A stretch of 64,000 bases of DNA from Deltaproteobacteria bacterium (GTDB taxonomy: Bacteria > Myxococcota_A > UBA9160 > SZUA-336), in assembly GCA_029261925.1 (NCBI GenBank), contig JAJDAJ010000075.1, forward strand, positions 19,810 through 83,809. The letters run 5' to 3'. Below the pieces are notes generated by a model, which saw only the letters and a program-made list of their open reading frames with translations, was not told where the DNA came from and made no database searches. The translations under genes were made by a program, and so were the position numbers. Shown in pieces: positions 11,644 through 20,612 of the stretch. Numbering within the stretch: position 1 is the first letter of the stretch; every line of letters begins with the position of its first letter.

Positions 11644-12872
11644 TCGTCCAGAAGTTCGGCGGCACCTCCGTCGGCGACGCGGATCGCATCCGCGCAGTGG
11701 CGCGCCGCTGCGTCGACACGCGCAACGCGGGCAACGACGTGGTCGTCGTGGTCTCGGCCATGGCGGGCGTCACCGACCGGCTGGTGCAGCTCGCGCACGA
11801 GATCTCCGCCGACCCCGATCCGCGCGAGTACGACGTGCTGGTCGCGACCGGCGAGCAGCAGACGATCGCCCTGCTCGCGATGGCGATCCAGGAGCTGGGC
11901 ACGCCCGCACGCTCGCTCACGGCGACCCAGATCCGCATGCTGACCGACGCGGACCACGCGCGCGCGCGCATCCACAGCATCGACACCGAGCGCCTGCGCG
12001 AGGAGCTGGCCCGGGGTGCGATCGCGGTGCTGCCGGGCTTCCAGGGCGTGACCGAGGACGGGGACATCTCGACGCTCGGCCGGGGCGGCTCGGACACCAG
12101 CGCCGTCGCGGTGGCCGCCGCGCTCAAGGCCGACGTGTGCGAGATCTACACCGACGTGGACGGCGTGCTCACCTGCGATCCGCGCATCGTTCCCGACGCG
12201 CGCCTGATCGAGCGCATCTCCTACGACGAGATGCTGGAGATGGCCAGCCTCGGGGCCAAGGTCCTGCAGATCCGCTCGGTCAAGTTCGGCAAGCAGTACG
12301 GTGTCCCGATCCACGTGCGCAGCGCGTTCAGCGACAGGGAGGGTACCTGGGTGGTTCCCGAGAGCGAGGTGATGGAGCGGCTCGTCGTCTCCGGCGTGAC
12401 CTACAACCGCAACGAGGCCAAGGTCACGATCTTCGGCGTCGCCGACGTTCCGGGGATCGCGGCGCGGATCTTCGGGCCCATGTCGGACGCCGGGCTGGTG
12501 GTCGACGTGATCGTGCAGAACGTCTCGAAGGATGGCACGACCGACGTCACGTTCACGGTCGCGCGCGGCGACCTGGCGCGCGCGCTCGAGATCTCGGAGA
12601 GCCTGGCCGCGGAGCTGCCCGCGCGCGGCGTCGAGTCGGACGAGGCGATCGCGAAGGTCTCGGTCGTGGGCCTGGGCATGAAGGATCACGCGGGCGTCGC
12701 CGGACGCATGTTCAAGGTGCTCGCGAACGAGGGCATCAACATCCAGATGATCAATACCTCGGAGATCAAGATCTCGGTGGTGCTTGCTGAGAAGTACACC
12801 GAGCTGGCCTGCCGCAAGCTGCACGCGGCCTTCGAGCTCGGAGACGCGCCGGTCCGGGAAGAGGAAGCCTGA
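11634..12872 (+). CDS. lysC: Aspartate kinase
   Basis: Phosphorylates aspartate, the first step toward lysine, diaminopimelate, threonine and methionine. It is 412 residues, the monofunctional class. The amino-acid kinase domain starts [12 protein letters not shown] and contains the catalytic GRGGSDTSAVA segment. Two C-terminal ACT domains (about residues 265-412) carry the feedback-inhibitor site, including VSKDGTTDVTFTV and INIQMINTSEIKISV. The ATG at 11634 overlaps the tsaE stop and has GGAAGG upstream. Regulation by lysine and/or threonine is expected from the ACT pair but cannot be read off here. Confidence 0.96.
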   Translation: MALIVQKFGGTSVGDADRIRAVARRCVDTRNAGNDVVVVVSAMAGVTDRLVQLAHEISADPDPREYDVLVATGEQQTIALLAMAIQELGTPARSLTATQIRMLTDADHARARIHSIDTERLREELARGAIAVLPGFQGVTEDGDISTLGRGGSDTSAVAVAAALKADVCEIYTDVDGVLTCDPRIVPDARLIERISYDEMLEMASLGAKVLQIRSVKFGKQYGVPIHVRSAFSDREGTWVVPESEVMERLVVSGVTYNRNEAKVTIFGVADVPGIAARIFGPMSDAGLVVDVIVQNVSKDGTTDVTFTVARGDLARALEISESLAAELPARGVESDEAIAKVSVVGLGMKDHAGVAGRMFKVLANEGINIQMINTSEIKISVVLAEKYTELACRKLHAAFELGDAPVREEEA

Positions 12873-13342
12873 GCGCGCCGCGGGTCCCGTCGACCCTGCC
12901 CGCGCGGCGCAGCGTCTGGGCCGCGATCGCCGTGCTGGCACTGCTGCGGACCGCGGCGCCGCTGCCGCTTCCGGACTGGGGACCGGTGGAGACCGCGCGC
13001 GGCTGCCGGCTGGACGCGCTGGGTTCCGGCCCGCCGTGTCCCTGCGAGCGCTGGCCGGGGCGCCTGCGTCTGGCGCTCGGGCAGCCGCTGGACCCCGACC
13101 GCGCCAGCGCCGCCGAGCTCGAGGCGCTGCCGGGTCTGGGGCCGGCCCGGGCCGCCGCCATCGTGGCGGAGCGGGAGCGCGGCGGCCCGTACGCCCAGAT
13201 CGGGGCCATCGAGCGCCGGGTGCGGGGGATCGGGCCGGCAACGCTGGGGCAGGTCGCCCCGCAACTGCGGGTGGATCCCTGCGTTCGGCGAGCCGGGAGC
13301 GGACCGGATGAGTATGATGCGCCCGGGCAACCTGGGGGGTGA
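12869..13342 (+). CDS. Small membrane-anchored helix-hairpin-helix protein (ComEA-like)
   Basis: About 157 residues. The first 40 residues form a basic stretch and a hydrophobic helix (RRSVWAAIAVLALL), then a Pro/Cys-rich linker. A ComEA-type helix-hairpin-helix DNA-binding motif follows around residues 80-135 (ELEALPGLGPARAAAIVAER and GIGPATLGQVAPQL). ComEA relatives bind incoming DNA at the membrane; no other competence gene is nearby, so function is uncertain. No ATG, GTG or TTG precedes the hydrophobic helix in frame. A CTG at 12869 overlapping the lysC stop, with AGAGG upstream, gives the complete anchor. The first standard start (GTG 12932) would cut the helix. Confidence 0.65.
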   Translation: MSAPRVPSTLPARRSVWAAIAVLALLRTAAPLPLPDWGPVETARGCRLDALGSGPPCPCERWPGRLRLALGQPLDPDRASAAELEALPGLGPARAAAIVAERERGGPYAQIGAIERRVRGIGPATLGQVAPQLRVDPCVRRAGSGPDEYDAPGQPGG

Positions 13343-13344
13343 CC

Positions 13345-16300
13345 ATGGCTCTGTCGGTTCCATCGCGCTCGGCGCTCGGCTTCCTCTGCGGCGCGCTGCT
13401 CCTGACGGCCGTCCGCGCCGGGGCGGCCGAGTTCGTGGTGACCACGCTGGCCGACGGCTTCGACGGCAGCTGCGACGCCGACTGCACGCTGCGCGAGGCG
13501 GTCATCGCCGCCAACCTCACCGCGGGCGCGGACAGCATCCTGCTGTCCGCGGGGACCCACGTGCTGAGCAGCGCCGGCGCGAACGAGGACGTCTCGGCGA
13601 CCGGGGATCTGGACCTGACCGACCCCGCCGGCGTGACCTGGGTCGGTGCGGGCGCCGGGCTGACGACCGTGAGCGCCGCCGGCCTCGGGGATCGCGTCCT
13701 CGAGGTCCGTCCGGGTGCCGTCGGCACGCTGCAGGACCTGACGCTGCTCGGGGGCAGCGCCGCCGGGGGGCTCGGGGGCAACGTGCGCGTTCGCGGAGCC
13801 CTGACGCTGACCCGCGTGACGGTGGCCGGCGGCTCGGCCCTCGACGGCGCGGGTGCCCATGTCGACGCGGCCGCCAGCCTGACGCTGGACCAGGCGCGGA
13901 TCTCGGGCAACACGGCGACCGGCGCCGGCGGCGGTGTGCTCAACCTCGGGACGCTGGTCGCGACCGCGTCCCTCATCGATGGCAACGGGGCGAACGATGG
14001 CGGGGGCGTGGACAACCGGCTGAGCGCGACCTTCACGAACGTGACCTTCTCCGGAAACGGCGCCGCCGGGCCCGGCGGCGCGTATCGCCAGTCGGCCAGC
14101 CTGGCCGACGGCGCGCTCGTCCACGTGACCTTCGTCGGCAACGCCGCGGGCGACGGCGGTAGCGCCGTGCACCTCGAGTCCGAGGCGGGCGTGGTGACGA
14201 TCCGCAGCTCGATTCTCGGCGACGCCGGCGGGGGTACGGGCAACTGTGGTGGTTCCTCGGGCTTCGTCGTATCGCTGGGCGACAACGTGGCGGACGACGC
14301 CAGCTGCGCACTGACGGGCGAGCGCGATGCCGTGGTGGCCGACGTGCTGCTGGGCCCGCTCGCCAGCAGCGGCGGCGCGACGCCGACCCACGCACCGCTC
14401 CCCGGCAGCCCCGCGATCGACGCGGTCGGCAGTGGCGTCTGCGTCGACGCCGACCAGCGCGCGGTGACGCGGCCGCAGGACGGCGATGGCGACGGCATCC
14501 GGCTCTGCGACGTCGGCGCGCTGGAGCTGGCGGGAGACTTCGATCTCGACGGCGTGGCCGACGACGACGACAGCTGCGTGTGGGTGGCGAACCCCGGTTC
14601 GCCCCAGCCCGATGCGGGCGGCGTCGGCGCGGGCAGCCCGCCCGATGGCGCGGGAGACGCCTGCCAGTGCGGCGACGCCAGCGGCGACGGTATCGTCGCC
14701 GCGCCCGACCCGCTGCGCTACCGCGAGGCGCTGGCCGGGAGCCTCCCGCTCACCGCCGACGAGGAGATGCGCTGCCGGGTGACGCTGCTCTCCCGTGACT
14801 GCGACCTGGTGCAGATCGTGGCGCTCTCTCGCGGCATCGCCGGCGCTGCACCGGGCGTCGGGCAGGTCTGCGAGGCGGCGCTGAATCCGGGCCTCGATCT
14901 GCCGCTGCCGTACCTCGACGACCTCGCCGCGGACTCGGGCTGGACCGTGGTCGACGGGCCCGACGCGGTCGGGGGTCCATCGCAGTGGTCGTTCCAGCAG
15001 GGTGGCTACTTCCAGGAGGCGAACATCGGCGATGCGGTCAACACGCCGCCCGCGGCGCTCGCCGCGCTGTCGACGCTGTCTCACTTCGGCGATCCGCGCT
15101 GGCGCGACTACCGGGTCGACGTCCCGGTCCTTCCCGAGGACGATGATGGCATCGGGGTGATCGCGCGTCTGCGCGATGCCGACAGCTACTACCGGTTCTC
15201 GGTCGACCGCCAGCTCCAGTACGCGCGCATCGTCAAGCTGGAGGACGGTGTGGCGAGCCTGATTGCCGAGGACCTCTCCTTCCCGGATGCCTTCGCGGTC
15301 GGCTCCGAGCGGGTGGTCTCCCTCGAGGCGCGCGGGTCCACGCTGCGTGCGTACCTGGACCACGAGCTGGTCCTCGAGGGCAGCGATCCCGACCTGCCCG
15401 CCGGTGCGGTCGGGCTGTACGCCTACGCCATGGGCAACCCGCGCGTGATCTTCGAGGAGCTGGCGGTCATCCCGGTCCGGGTGCCGCTGCCGTACGTCGA
15501 CGAGCTCGACACGGACGCTGGCTGGACCTTCGTCGATCGCGGGACCACCAGCGGACCGTCGAGCTGGTCGTTCGGCGGCGGTCAGCTCACCCAGAGCAGC
15601 AACATCTTCGGTCCCGGCGGCCAGGAGCTGGGCACGTTCGCCTTCTTCGGAGATCCGGAATGGGCCGACGTGCAGCTCGACGTCGACCTGATCCCCGGGG
15701 ATGACGACGACGCCGGCATCATCGCGCGCTTCGTCGATGCCGACAGCTACTACCGCTTCGACATGAACGCCCAGCTCGGCCGGACCCGGATCGTGCGCGT
15801 CCACGACGGGGCGTTCAGCGTGCTCGCGCAGGACCTGGGCTTCGCCGCCTACCAGCAGGGCATCCCGAACCGCCTGAGCCTGGTCGCCCAGGGCGATCGC
15901 CTGACCGGCTTTCTCGACGGCGAGCCCGTGGTGCAGGCGACCGACGCGGCGCTCGGCCGCGGCCGCATCGCGCTGCACGCCAACGCCATGAGCCCGATCA
16001 GCTTCGAGCGCGTCGAGGTCAAGGTCCCGGACGGCAGCCTGCCGGTGCCCCTGCTCTACGATCCGATGGGGCTGGACACGGGCCAGCTCGGCTTCGTGGA
16101 CCTCCCGGGCAGCGCGAGCGGTCCGGGGAGCTGGTCGTTCTCGGCGGGCTTCCTGGTGCAGAGCTCCAACATCGGCGGGGCCTACAGCGAGCCGCTGGGT
16201 ACGGTCGCCAGCGTCATCCCGCCCGGTGCGCCCTGGACGGACGTGCGCATCGAGACGGACTTCGTCGCCCGGGACAACGATGGGGTCGGCCTGGTCGCGC

Positions 16301-16650
16301 GCTACCAGGACGCCGCGAACCACTACCGGCTGGTCGTCAGCAACGCGCCGGCGCTGGTCCAGATCAGCGTGGTCCGCGACGGCGTGCTCACGGTGCTCGC
16401 GAGCCTCGATCCGTCTCCGGTGAGCTACACCCAGTGCGCGGCGACGACGGCGGTCCCGAGCTGCCCGCAGAACACCCTGGCGCTGGAGGTCGAGGGGCTG
16501 GCGCTGCGCGCCTTCCTGAACGGGGCGCAGGTGCTCGGGGCCATCGACATCTTCGCCAGCCACGCCAGCGGCGGCGCGGGGCTGCTCTCGGTGTCCATGG
16601 GGCAACCCGACGTGGCCTTCGACCGGCTGATCATCACCGGGCTGCCGTAG
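13345..16650 (+). CDS. Secreted CSLREA-type beta-helix protein with dockerin-like module and three C-terminal beta-sandwich repeats
   Basis: A 1101-residue exported protein. A signal peptide (SALGFLCGALLLTAVRAGAA) is followed by the CSLREA signature region FDGSCDADCTLREAVIAAN and a right-handed parallel beta-helix to about residue 390. Next come a calcium-binding segment (FDLDGVADDDDSC) and a dockerin-like stretch ending CGDASGDGIVAAPD (about 395-470). Three related beta-sandwich repeats begin near residues 518, 712 and 908, each with a GPSSWSF-like motif, a DDDxGIIAR-like motif and DADSYYRF or DAANHYRL. Such repeats resemble LamG/carbohydrate-binding folds; ligand unknown. The ATG at 13345 sits 5 bases after a GGGGGG Shine-Dalgarno; GTG 13339 is an alternative. 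Probably cell-surface or adhesive. Confidence 0.85.
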   Translation: MALSVPSRSALGFLCGALLLTAVRAGAAEFVVTTLADGFDGSCDADCTLREAVIAANLTAGADSILLSAGTHVLSSAGANEDVSATGDLDLTDPAGVTWVGAGAGLTTVSAAGLGDRVLEVRPGAVGTLQDLTLLGGSAAGGLGGNVRVRGALTLTRVTVAGGSALDGAGAHVDAAASLTLDQARISGNTATGAGGGVLNLGTLVATASLIDGNGANDGGGVDNRLSATFTNVTFSGNGAAGPGGAYRQSASLADGALVHVTFVGNAAGDGGSAVHLESEAGVVTIRSSILGDAGGGTGNCGGSSGFVVSLGDNVADDASCALTGERDAVVADVLLGPLASSGGATPTHAPLPGSPAIDAVGSGVCVDADQRAVTRPQDGDGDGIRLCDVGALELAGDFDLDGVADDDDSCVWVANPGSPQPDAGGVGAGSPPDGAGDACQCGDASGDGIVAAPDPLRYREALAGSLPLTADEEMRCRVTLLSRDCDLVQIVALSRGIAGAAPGVGQVCEAALNPGLDLPLPYLDDLAADSGWTVVDGPDAVGGPSQWSFQQGGYFQEANIGDAVNTPPAALAALSTLSHFGDPRWRDYRVDVPVLPEDDDGIGVIARLRDADSYYRFSVDRQLQYARIVKLEDGVASLIAEDLSFPDAFAVGSERVVSLEARGSTLRAYLDHELVLEGSDPDLPAGAVGLYAYAMGNPRVIFEELAVIPVRVPLPYVDELDTDAGWTFVDRGTTSGPSSWSFGGGQLTQSSNIFGPGGQELGTFAFFGDPEWADVQLDVDLIPGDDDDAGIIARFVDADSYYRFDMNAQLGRTRIVRVHDGAFSVLAQDLGFAAYQQGIPNRLSLVAQGDRLTGFLDGEPVVQATDAALGRGRIALHANAMSPISFERVEVKVPDGSLPVPLLYDPMGLDTGQLGFVDLPGSASGPGSWSFSAGFLVQSSNIGGAYSEPLGTVASVIPPGAPWTDVRIETDFVARDNDGVGLVARYQDAANHYRLVVSNAPALVQISVVRDGVLTVLASLDPSPVSYTQCAATTAVPSCPQNTLALEVEGLALRAFLNGAQVLGAIDIFASHASGGAGLLSVSMGQPDVAFDRLIITGLP

Positions 16651-16720
16651 GGCAGGGCGCCGCAGCCGGAGGCCGGGCGGGAGATCCGCCGCCGGGCGGC
16701 GGGCGCGCTCCCCGCGGGCA

Positions 16721-16740
16721 GCGGCCCGTGCGTGGGCCGC
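16721..16740. terminator. Hairpin downstream of the beta-helix gene
   Basis: Perfect 7-bp inverted repeat GCGGCCC / GGGCCGC with a 6-base loop, 70 bases after the stop at 16650 and just before the cysteine desulfurase start. No U tract follows, so it is a weak terminator candidate. A TAGACT hexamer (16760-16765) resembling a -10 element follows but has no recognisable -35. Confidence 0.35.
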
Positions 16741-16772
16741 CAACGGGCCCCCGCTGGACTAGACTGCCCGGG

Positions 16773-17918
16773 ATGGGCCGTATCTACCTGGATCACAATG
16801 CGACCACGCCGCTGTGCCCCGAGGCGCTCGAGGCGATGACGCGGGTGCTGCGGGACACGTACGGCAATCCGTCCAGCGTTCACGCCGAGGGGGCGGCCGC
16901 GCGCGCGGTGGTCGAGCAGGCCCGGGAGCAGGTGGCGGCGCTGCTGGGGGCGCCACCCGAGAGCGTGGTCTTCACCAGCTCGGCCACGGAGTCCAACAAC
17001 ACCGTGCTGCGCAGCGCGGCCCTGCGTGCGCCCCACCACGGAGACCAGATCATCACCTGCGCCACCGAGCACCCTGCGGTGCTGGATCCACTCGAGGAGC
17101 TCCGGGTGCGCGGCACCGTGCTGCCGGTCGAGCCGGACGGTCGGCTCGACCCGCAGCGGCTCGCCGACGCGCTCGAGGACGGCACGCTGCTGGTGTCGGT
17201 GATGTGGGCGAACAACGAGACCGGCGTGATCCAGCCGATCGAGGAGCTCGCCCGCATCGCCGCCGACCGCGGCGTGGCGTTCCACACCGACGCCGTCCAG
17301 GCGCTGGGCAAGTGTCGCCTCGACCTGTCCTCGCTGCCCGTGGACTTCGCGTCGTTCTCCGCGCACAAGCTCGGCGGACCCAAGGGCGCCGGGGCGCTGT
17401 ACGTGCGGCCCGGCGCGCACCTGACCCCGCTGCTGCGGGGCGGCGGCCAGGAGCGGCGGCGGCGTCCGGGCACCGAGAACGTGGCCGGCATCGTCGGCTT
17501 CGGCGCGGCGTGCGCGGCCGCGGCGGCCGACCTCGAGGCGCGTCGCGCGCGCCTGGCAGAGCTGCGCGAGCGGCTCTGGAAGGGCATCGAGGCGCGCGTG
17601 CCGGACGTGCGCCGCAACGGCTCCGCGGGGCACACGCTGGAGCACACGCTCAATGTCGCCTTCCCGGGGGCCGACGCCGAGGCGCTGGTGGTCGCGCTGG
17701 ATCTCGAGGGCGTCGCCGCGGCGACCGGCGCGGCCTGCCATGCCGGCTCGACCGAGCCCTCGCACGTGCTGCTGGCCATGGGGCTGGCGCCGGAGATCGG
17801 CGCCAGCGCGATCCGCTTCAGTCTCGGGCGCCCGACCACGGCGGCCGAGATCGACCGTGTGCTCGCCGTGCTGCCCGGGGTGGTCGCACGCGCGCGCGCC
17901 GCCGGGGACGCGCGTTGA
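16773..17918 (+). CDS. Cysteine desulfurase (IscS/NifS family)
   Basis: A PLP enzyme that takes sulfur from cysteine as a protein persulfide for Fe-S clusters and tRNA thiolation. The 381-residue protein begins [10 protein letters not shown]. The PLP lysine lies in [10 protein letters not shown] at about K199, and the persulfide cysteine lies in [12 protein letters not shown] at about C322, in a long loop of the class I (IscS/NifS) type. The ATG at 16773 is preceded by CCCGGG only. Its TGA overlaps the start of mnmA, so this enzyme is the likely sulfur donor for MnmA. No iscU or other Fe-S scaffold gene is adjacent, which favours the tRNA role. Confidence 0.93.
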   Translation: MGRIYLDHNATTPLCPEALEAMTRVLRDTYGNPSSVHAEGAAARAVVEQAREQVAALLGAPPESVVFTSSATESNNTVLRSAALRAPHHGDQIITCATEHPAVLDPLEELRVRGTVLPVEPDGRLDPQRLADALEDGTLLVSVMWANNETGVIQPIEELARIAADRGVAFHTDAVQALGKCRLDLSSLPVDFASFSAHKLGGPKGAGALYVRPGAHLTPLLRGGGQERRRRPGTENVAGIVGFGAACAAAAADLEARRARLAELRERLWKGIEARVPDVRRNGSAGHTLEHTLNVAFPGADAEALVVALDLEGVAAATGAACHAGSTEPSHVLLAMGLAPEIGASAIRFSLGRPTTAAEIDRVLAVLPGVVARARAAGDAR

Positions 17919-19000
17919 GCGAGCGCTGGCTGGTCGCCATGAGCGGCGGTGTCGACTCCTCGGTCGCCGCGGCACTGCTGGTGCGCGACGGCCACGAGGT
18001 GGTCGGCGTGACCATGGACCTGGGCGAGGGCAGCGCGCGCGAGCACCTGCGCCCCGGCGGGAAGAAGTGCTGCGGCCTGCCCGACGCCGAGGACGCCGCG
18101 GCCGTGGCGCGCCGGCTCGGCATTCGCCACTACGTCGCGAACTACCGCGACGCCTTCCGCACCGCCGTGATCGAGCCCTTCGTGGATGACTACGCCGCCG
18201 GGCGCACGCCGATCCCCTGCATCGCCTGCAACCGCGAGCTCAAGTTCGACCGCCTGCTGCGTCGCGCGCACACGCTGGGCGCCCGGGGCGTCGCGACGGG
18301 TCACTACGCACGCCTCGTGCGGGCCCCCGGCGGCGGCACCGAGCTGCACCGGCCCCGCGACCGCGCCAAGGACCAGACCTACTTCCTGTTCGACCTGACG
18401 CCCGACGTGCTCGACGTGCTGCGCTTCCCGCTCGGCGAGCTCTCGAAGGACGAGGTCCGCGAGCTGGCACGCGAGCACGCGCTGGTCACCGCCGACAAGC
18501 CCGAGAGCCAGGGCATCTGCTTCGTGCCCGACGGCGACGTGCGCGCTGCCCTCGAGCGCCTGCGGCCGGGCCTGGACCGGCGCCCCGGCCCGATCGTGGA
18601 CGAGAGCGGCGAGCACCTGGGTGCGCACGCGGGCGCCGTCGGCTTCACCACCGGCCAGCGGCGCGGGCTCGGCCTCTCGGGCGGACCCTGGTACGTGCGC
18701 CGCGTGGAGCCCGGGGCCGGACGCGTCGAGGTCACGCGCGACGCCGGCGCGCTGCGCTGTCGCACGGTCGAGGCACGCCGCGCCGTCTGGCACGACGGCG
18801 CGACGCCCGCGGGACCGGTGCGCGTGCAGGTGCGCCACCGCGGACGCAGTGTCCCGGGACGGATCGAGGCGTGCGCCGACGGCTTCGTGGCGCATCTCGA
18901 GGATACGGCCTGGGCGCCATCGCCCGGACAGGCGGCCGTGGTCTACGCTGCCGACGACTCGCGCGTTCTGGGCGGGGGGTGGATCGCTGGCGCCGCCTGA
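17915..19000 (+). CDS. mnmA: tRNA-specific 2-thiouridylase MnmA
   Basis: MnmA thiolates U34 of tRNA-Lys, -Glu and -Gln. The 361-residue protein has the PP-loop SGGVDSS at residues 10-16. Catalytic cysteines lie in TPIPCIACN (about 100-108) and ESQGICFV (about 196-203). TGHYAR and DQTYFLF are further family motifs. The TTG at 17915 overlaps the desulfurase TGA and gives the standard N-terminus [14 protein letters not shown] 17939 would remove conserved residues. Directly coupled to a cysteine desulfurase, its natural sulfur source. Confidence 0.95.
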   Translation: MSERWLVAMSGGVDSSVAAALLVRDGHEVVGVTMDLGEGSAREHLRPGGKKCCGLPDAEDAAAVARRLGIRHYVANYRDAFRTAVIEPFVDDYAAGRTPIPCIACNRELKFDRLLRRAHTLGARGVATGHYARLVRAPGGGTELHRPRDRAKDQTYFLFDLTPDVLDVLRFPLGELSKDEVRELAREHALVTADKPESQGICFVPDGDVRAALERLRPGLDRRPGPIVDESGEHLGAHAGAVGFTTGQRRGLGLSGGPWYVRRVEPGAGRVEVTRDAGALRCRTVEARRAVWHDGATPAGPVRVQVRHRGRSVPGRIEACADGFVAHLEDTAWAPSPGQAAVVYAADDSRVLGGGWIAGAA

Positions 19001-19679
19001 AGACGAGCCGCTGGAGCCCCTCGAGCAGCGCCTGGGCCACCGATTCCACAGCCGCGGTCTGCTCGAGCAGGCGCTTACCCACACCTCGCGCGCCAACGAG
19101 CTGGGCGACCTCAGCCTGGGCAACGAGCGCCTGGAGTTCCTGGGTGACGCGGTGCTCGACGTGGCCGTGAGCGAGATCCTGATGCGCGAGCACCCGGACC
19201 GCTCCGAGGGCTGGCTGACGCGCGCCCGCGCCAGCGCGGTGAACCGGCGAGCGCTCGTCGAGCGGGCGCGCGAGCTGGAGATCGCGCGCTGGCTGCGGCT
19301 CGGGCGGGGCGAGCAGGGGTCGCAGCGCGGGCCGAACCCCTCCCTGCTGGCCAACGCCCTCGAGGCCCTGATCGGCGCGCTGTATCTCGACGGCGGATTC
19401 GAGGAGGTGCGCGCGCTGGTCGAGCGGACCTTCGGCCCGCACCTGGTGGATCCGGACGCGCTGGTGGATCCGAAGACCCGCCTGCAGGAGCTGCTCCAGG
19501 CGCGCGGCGCGCCCACGCCCGAGTACTGCACGACCGCGGAGAGCGGCCCGCCGCACGCGCGAGAGTTCCGCGTCGCGGTCCGCCTCGACGGCCGGACGCT
19601 GGGAACGGGCGCCGGCGGCAGCAAGCGCACCGCGGAGCAGGCCGCCGCTCGCGATGCCCTCGAGCGCGGTGCCCCATGA
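18987..19679 (+). CDS. rnc: Ribonuclease III
   Basis: Cleaves double-stranded RNA in rRNA, mRNA and small-RNA maturation. About 230 residues: the RNase III domain carries the signature [13 protein letters not shown] and the second metal-binding [13 protein letters not shown]-terminal double-stranded RNA-binding domain runs from KTRLQELLQ to [10 protein letters not shown]. The start is unusual: no ATG, GTG or TTG is in frame upstream of the conserved core. A CTG at 18987, five bases after GGGGGGTGG and overlapping the end of mnmA, gives the expected N-terminal length. Its stop overlaps era; rnc-era is a conserved pair. Confidence 0.92.
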   Translation: MAPPEDEPLEPLEQRLGHRFHSRGLLEQALTHTSRANELGDLSLGNERLEFLGDAVLDVAVSEILMREHPDRSEGWLTRARASAVNRRALVERARELEIARWLRLGRGEQGSQRGPNPSLLANALEALIGALYLDGGFEEVRALVERTFGPHLVDPDALVDPKTRLQELLQARGAPTPEYCTTAESGPPHAREFRVAVRLDGRTLGTGAGGSKRTAEQAAARDALERGAP

Positions 19680-20542
19680 CCCCGGAGACGTCGCCCGGAC
19701 ACCGCTGTGGCGTCGTGGCCCTGCTCGGCCGTCCCAACGCCGGCAAGTCCACGCTGCTCAACGCGCTGCTCGGCGAGCGAATCGCCATCACGACCGCTCG
19801 CGCGCAGACCACGCGCGCGCGCATGCTCGGCGTGCTCACCCGGCCCGCTGCGCAGCTGCTGCTGTACGACACGCCGGGCGTACACACCAGCGAGCGGCGA
19901 TTCAATCGCGTGATGACCGACAGCGCGCTGCGCGTGGCCGACGACGCCGACGTGCGGCTGCTGCTGCACGAGGCGCGCGGGGACTGGGGCGAGGCCGAGG
20001 AGGCGCTTGCCGGGCTCCCCGCGCCGATCCTGCTGGTGCGCACCAAGTGCGACACCGGTGCGCCCACGCCCGTGCCGGGCCCGGACCGCTTCGCGGGGGT
20101 CCTCGAGGTCTCGGCGCGCCGCGGCAAGGGGCTCGAGGCGCTGGTGGAGGCCGCGATCGCGCACCTGCCGGAGGGCCCCGCCCTGTACCCGCCGGACTTC
20201 CTGACCGACGCGCCGATGCGCTTCCTCGCGGCCGAGCAGATCCGCGAGGTGGTCTTCGAGCAGCTCCGCGACGAGGTGCCCTACGGCAGCGCTGTCGAGA
20301 TCCTGGAGTGGAACGAGGACGACGAGGCGATCCGGATCCGCGCCAATCTGCTGGTGGAGCGCGACTCGCACAAGGGAATCGTGGTGGGGGCCGGGGGACA
20401 GACGCTCAAGCGCCTCGGCACCGAGGCGCGTCGCCGCCTGACGCGGCTCGCCGGCAAGACGGTCCACCTGAACCTCTGGGTCAAGACCGATCGCAACTGG
20501 ACCCGCCGCCCCCGCCGCATCCGCGAGCTGGGCTACGCCTGA
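19676..20542 (+). CDS. era: GTPase Era
   Basis: Era is an essential GTPase that binds the 3' end of 16S rRNA during 30S assembly. The 288-residue protein has G1 GRPNAGKS (about 18-25), a G2 threonine in [11 protein letters not shown]3 DTPG (about 65-68), and a C-terminal KH domain with [18 protein letters not shown]. The G4 position reads TKCD rather than NKxD, a conservative but uncommon change that may alter guanine affinity. The ATG at 19676 overlaps the rnc stop. Last gene of the desulfurase-mnmA-rnc-era group. Confidence 0.96.
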   Translation: MTPETSPGHRCGVVALLGRPNAGKSTLLNALLGERIAITTARAQTTRARMLGVLTRPAAQLLLYDTPGVHTSERRFNRVMTDSALRVADDADVRLLLHEARGDWGEAEEALAGLPAPILLVRTKCDTGAPTPVPGPDRFAGVLEVSARRGKGLEALVEAAIAHLPEGPALYPPDFLTDAPMRFLAAEQIREVVFEQLRDEVPYGSAVEILEWNEDDEAIRIRANLLVERDSHKGIVVGAGGQTLKRLGTEARRRLTRLAGKTVHLNLWVKTDRNWTRRPRRIRELGYA

Positions 20543-20553
20543 GGGCGGCTCCC

Positions 20554-20580
20554 GGCGCTCCCGGAGCGCCTGTTATTCTC
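20554..20580 (+). terminator. Intrinsic terminator after era
   Basis: Inverted repeat GGCGCTCC / GGAGCGCC with a one-base centre (20554-20570), followed by TGTTATTCTC. It sits 11 bases after the era stop and before the Shine-Dalgarno of the mutase gene. The short T-rich run and position fit a terminator; TTATTC could also be read as a weak -10 for the next operon. Confidence 0.5.
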
Positions 20581-20612
20581 TGGGCCAGCCCCCGGGGAGG
20601 AGCGAGCAGCCC

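Noticed and set aside
12766..16743. A 1325-codon open frame on the minus strand
   Set aside because: It opposes lysC and the beta-helix gene, which has a signal peptide, Shine-Dalgarno and recognisable repeats on the plus strand.
16880..20467. An 1195-codon open frame on the minus strand
   Set aside because: It is the antisense of the desulfurase-mnmA-rnc-era genes; stop codons are rare in this frame because of base composition only.
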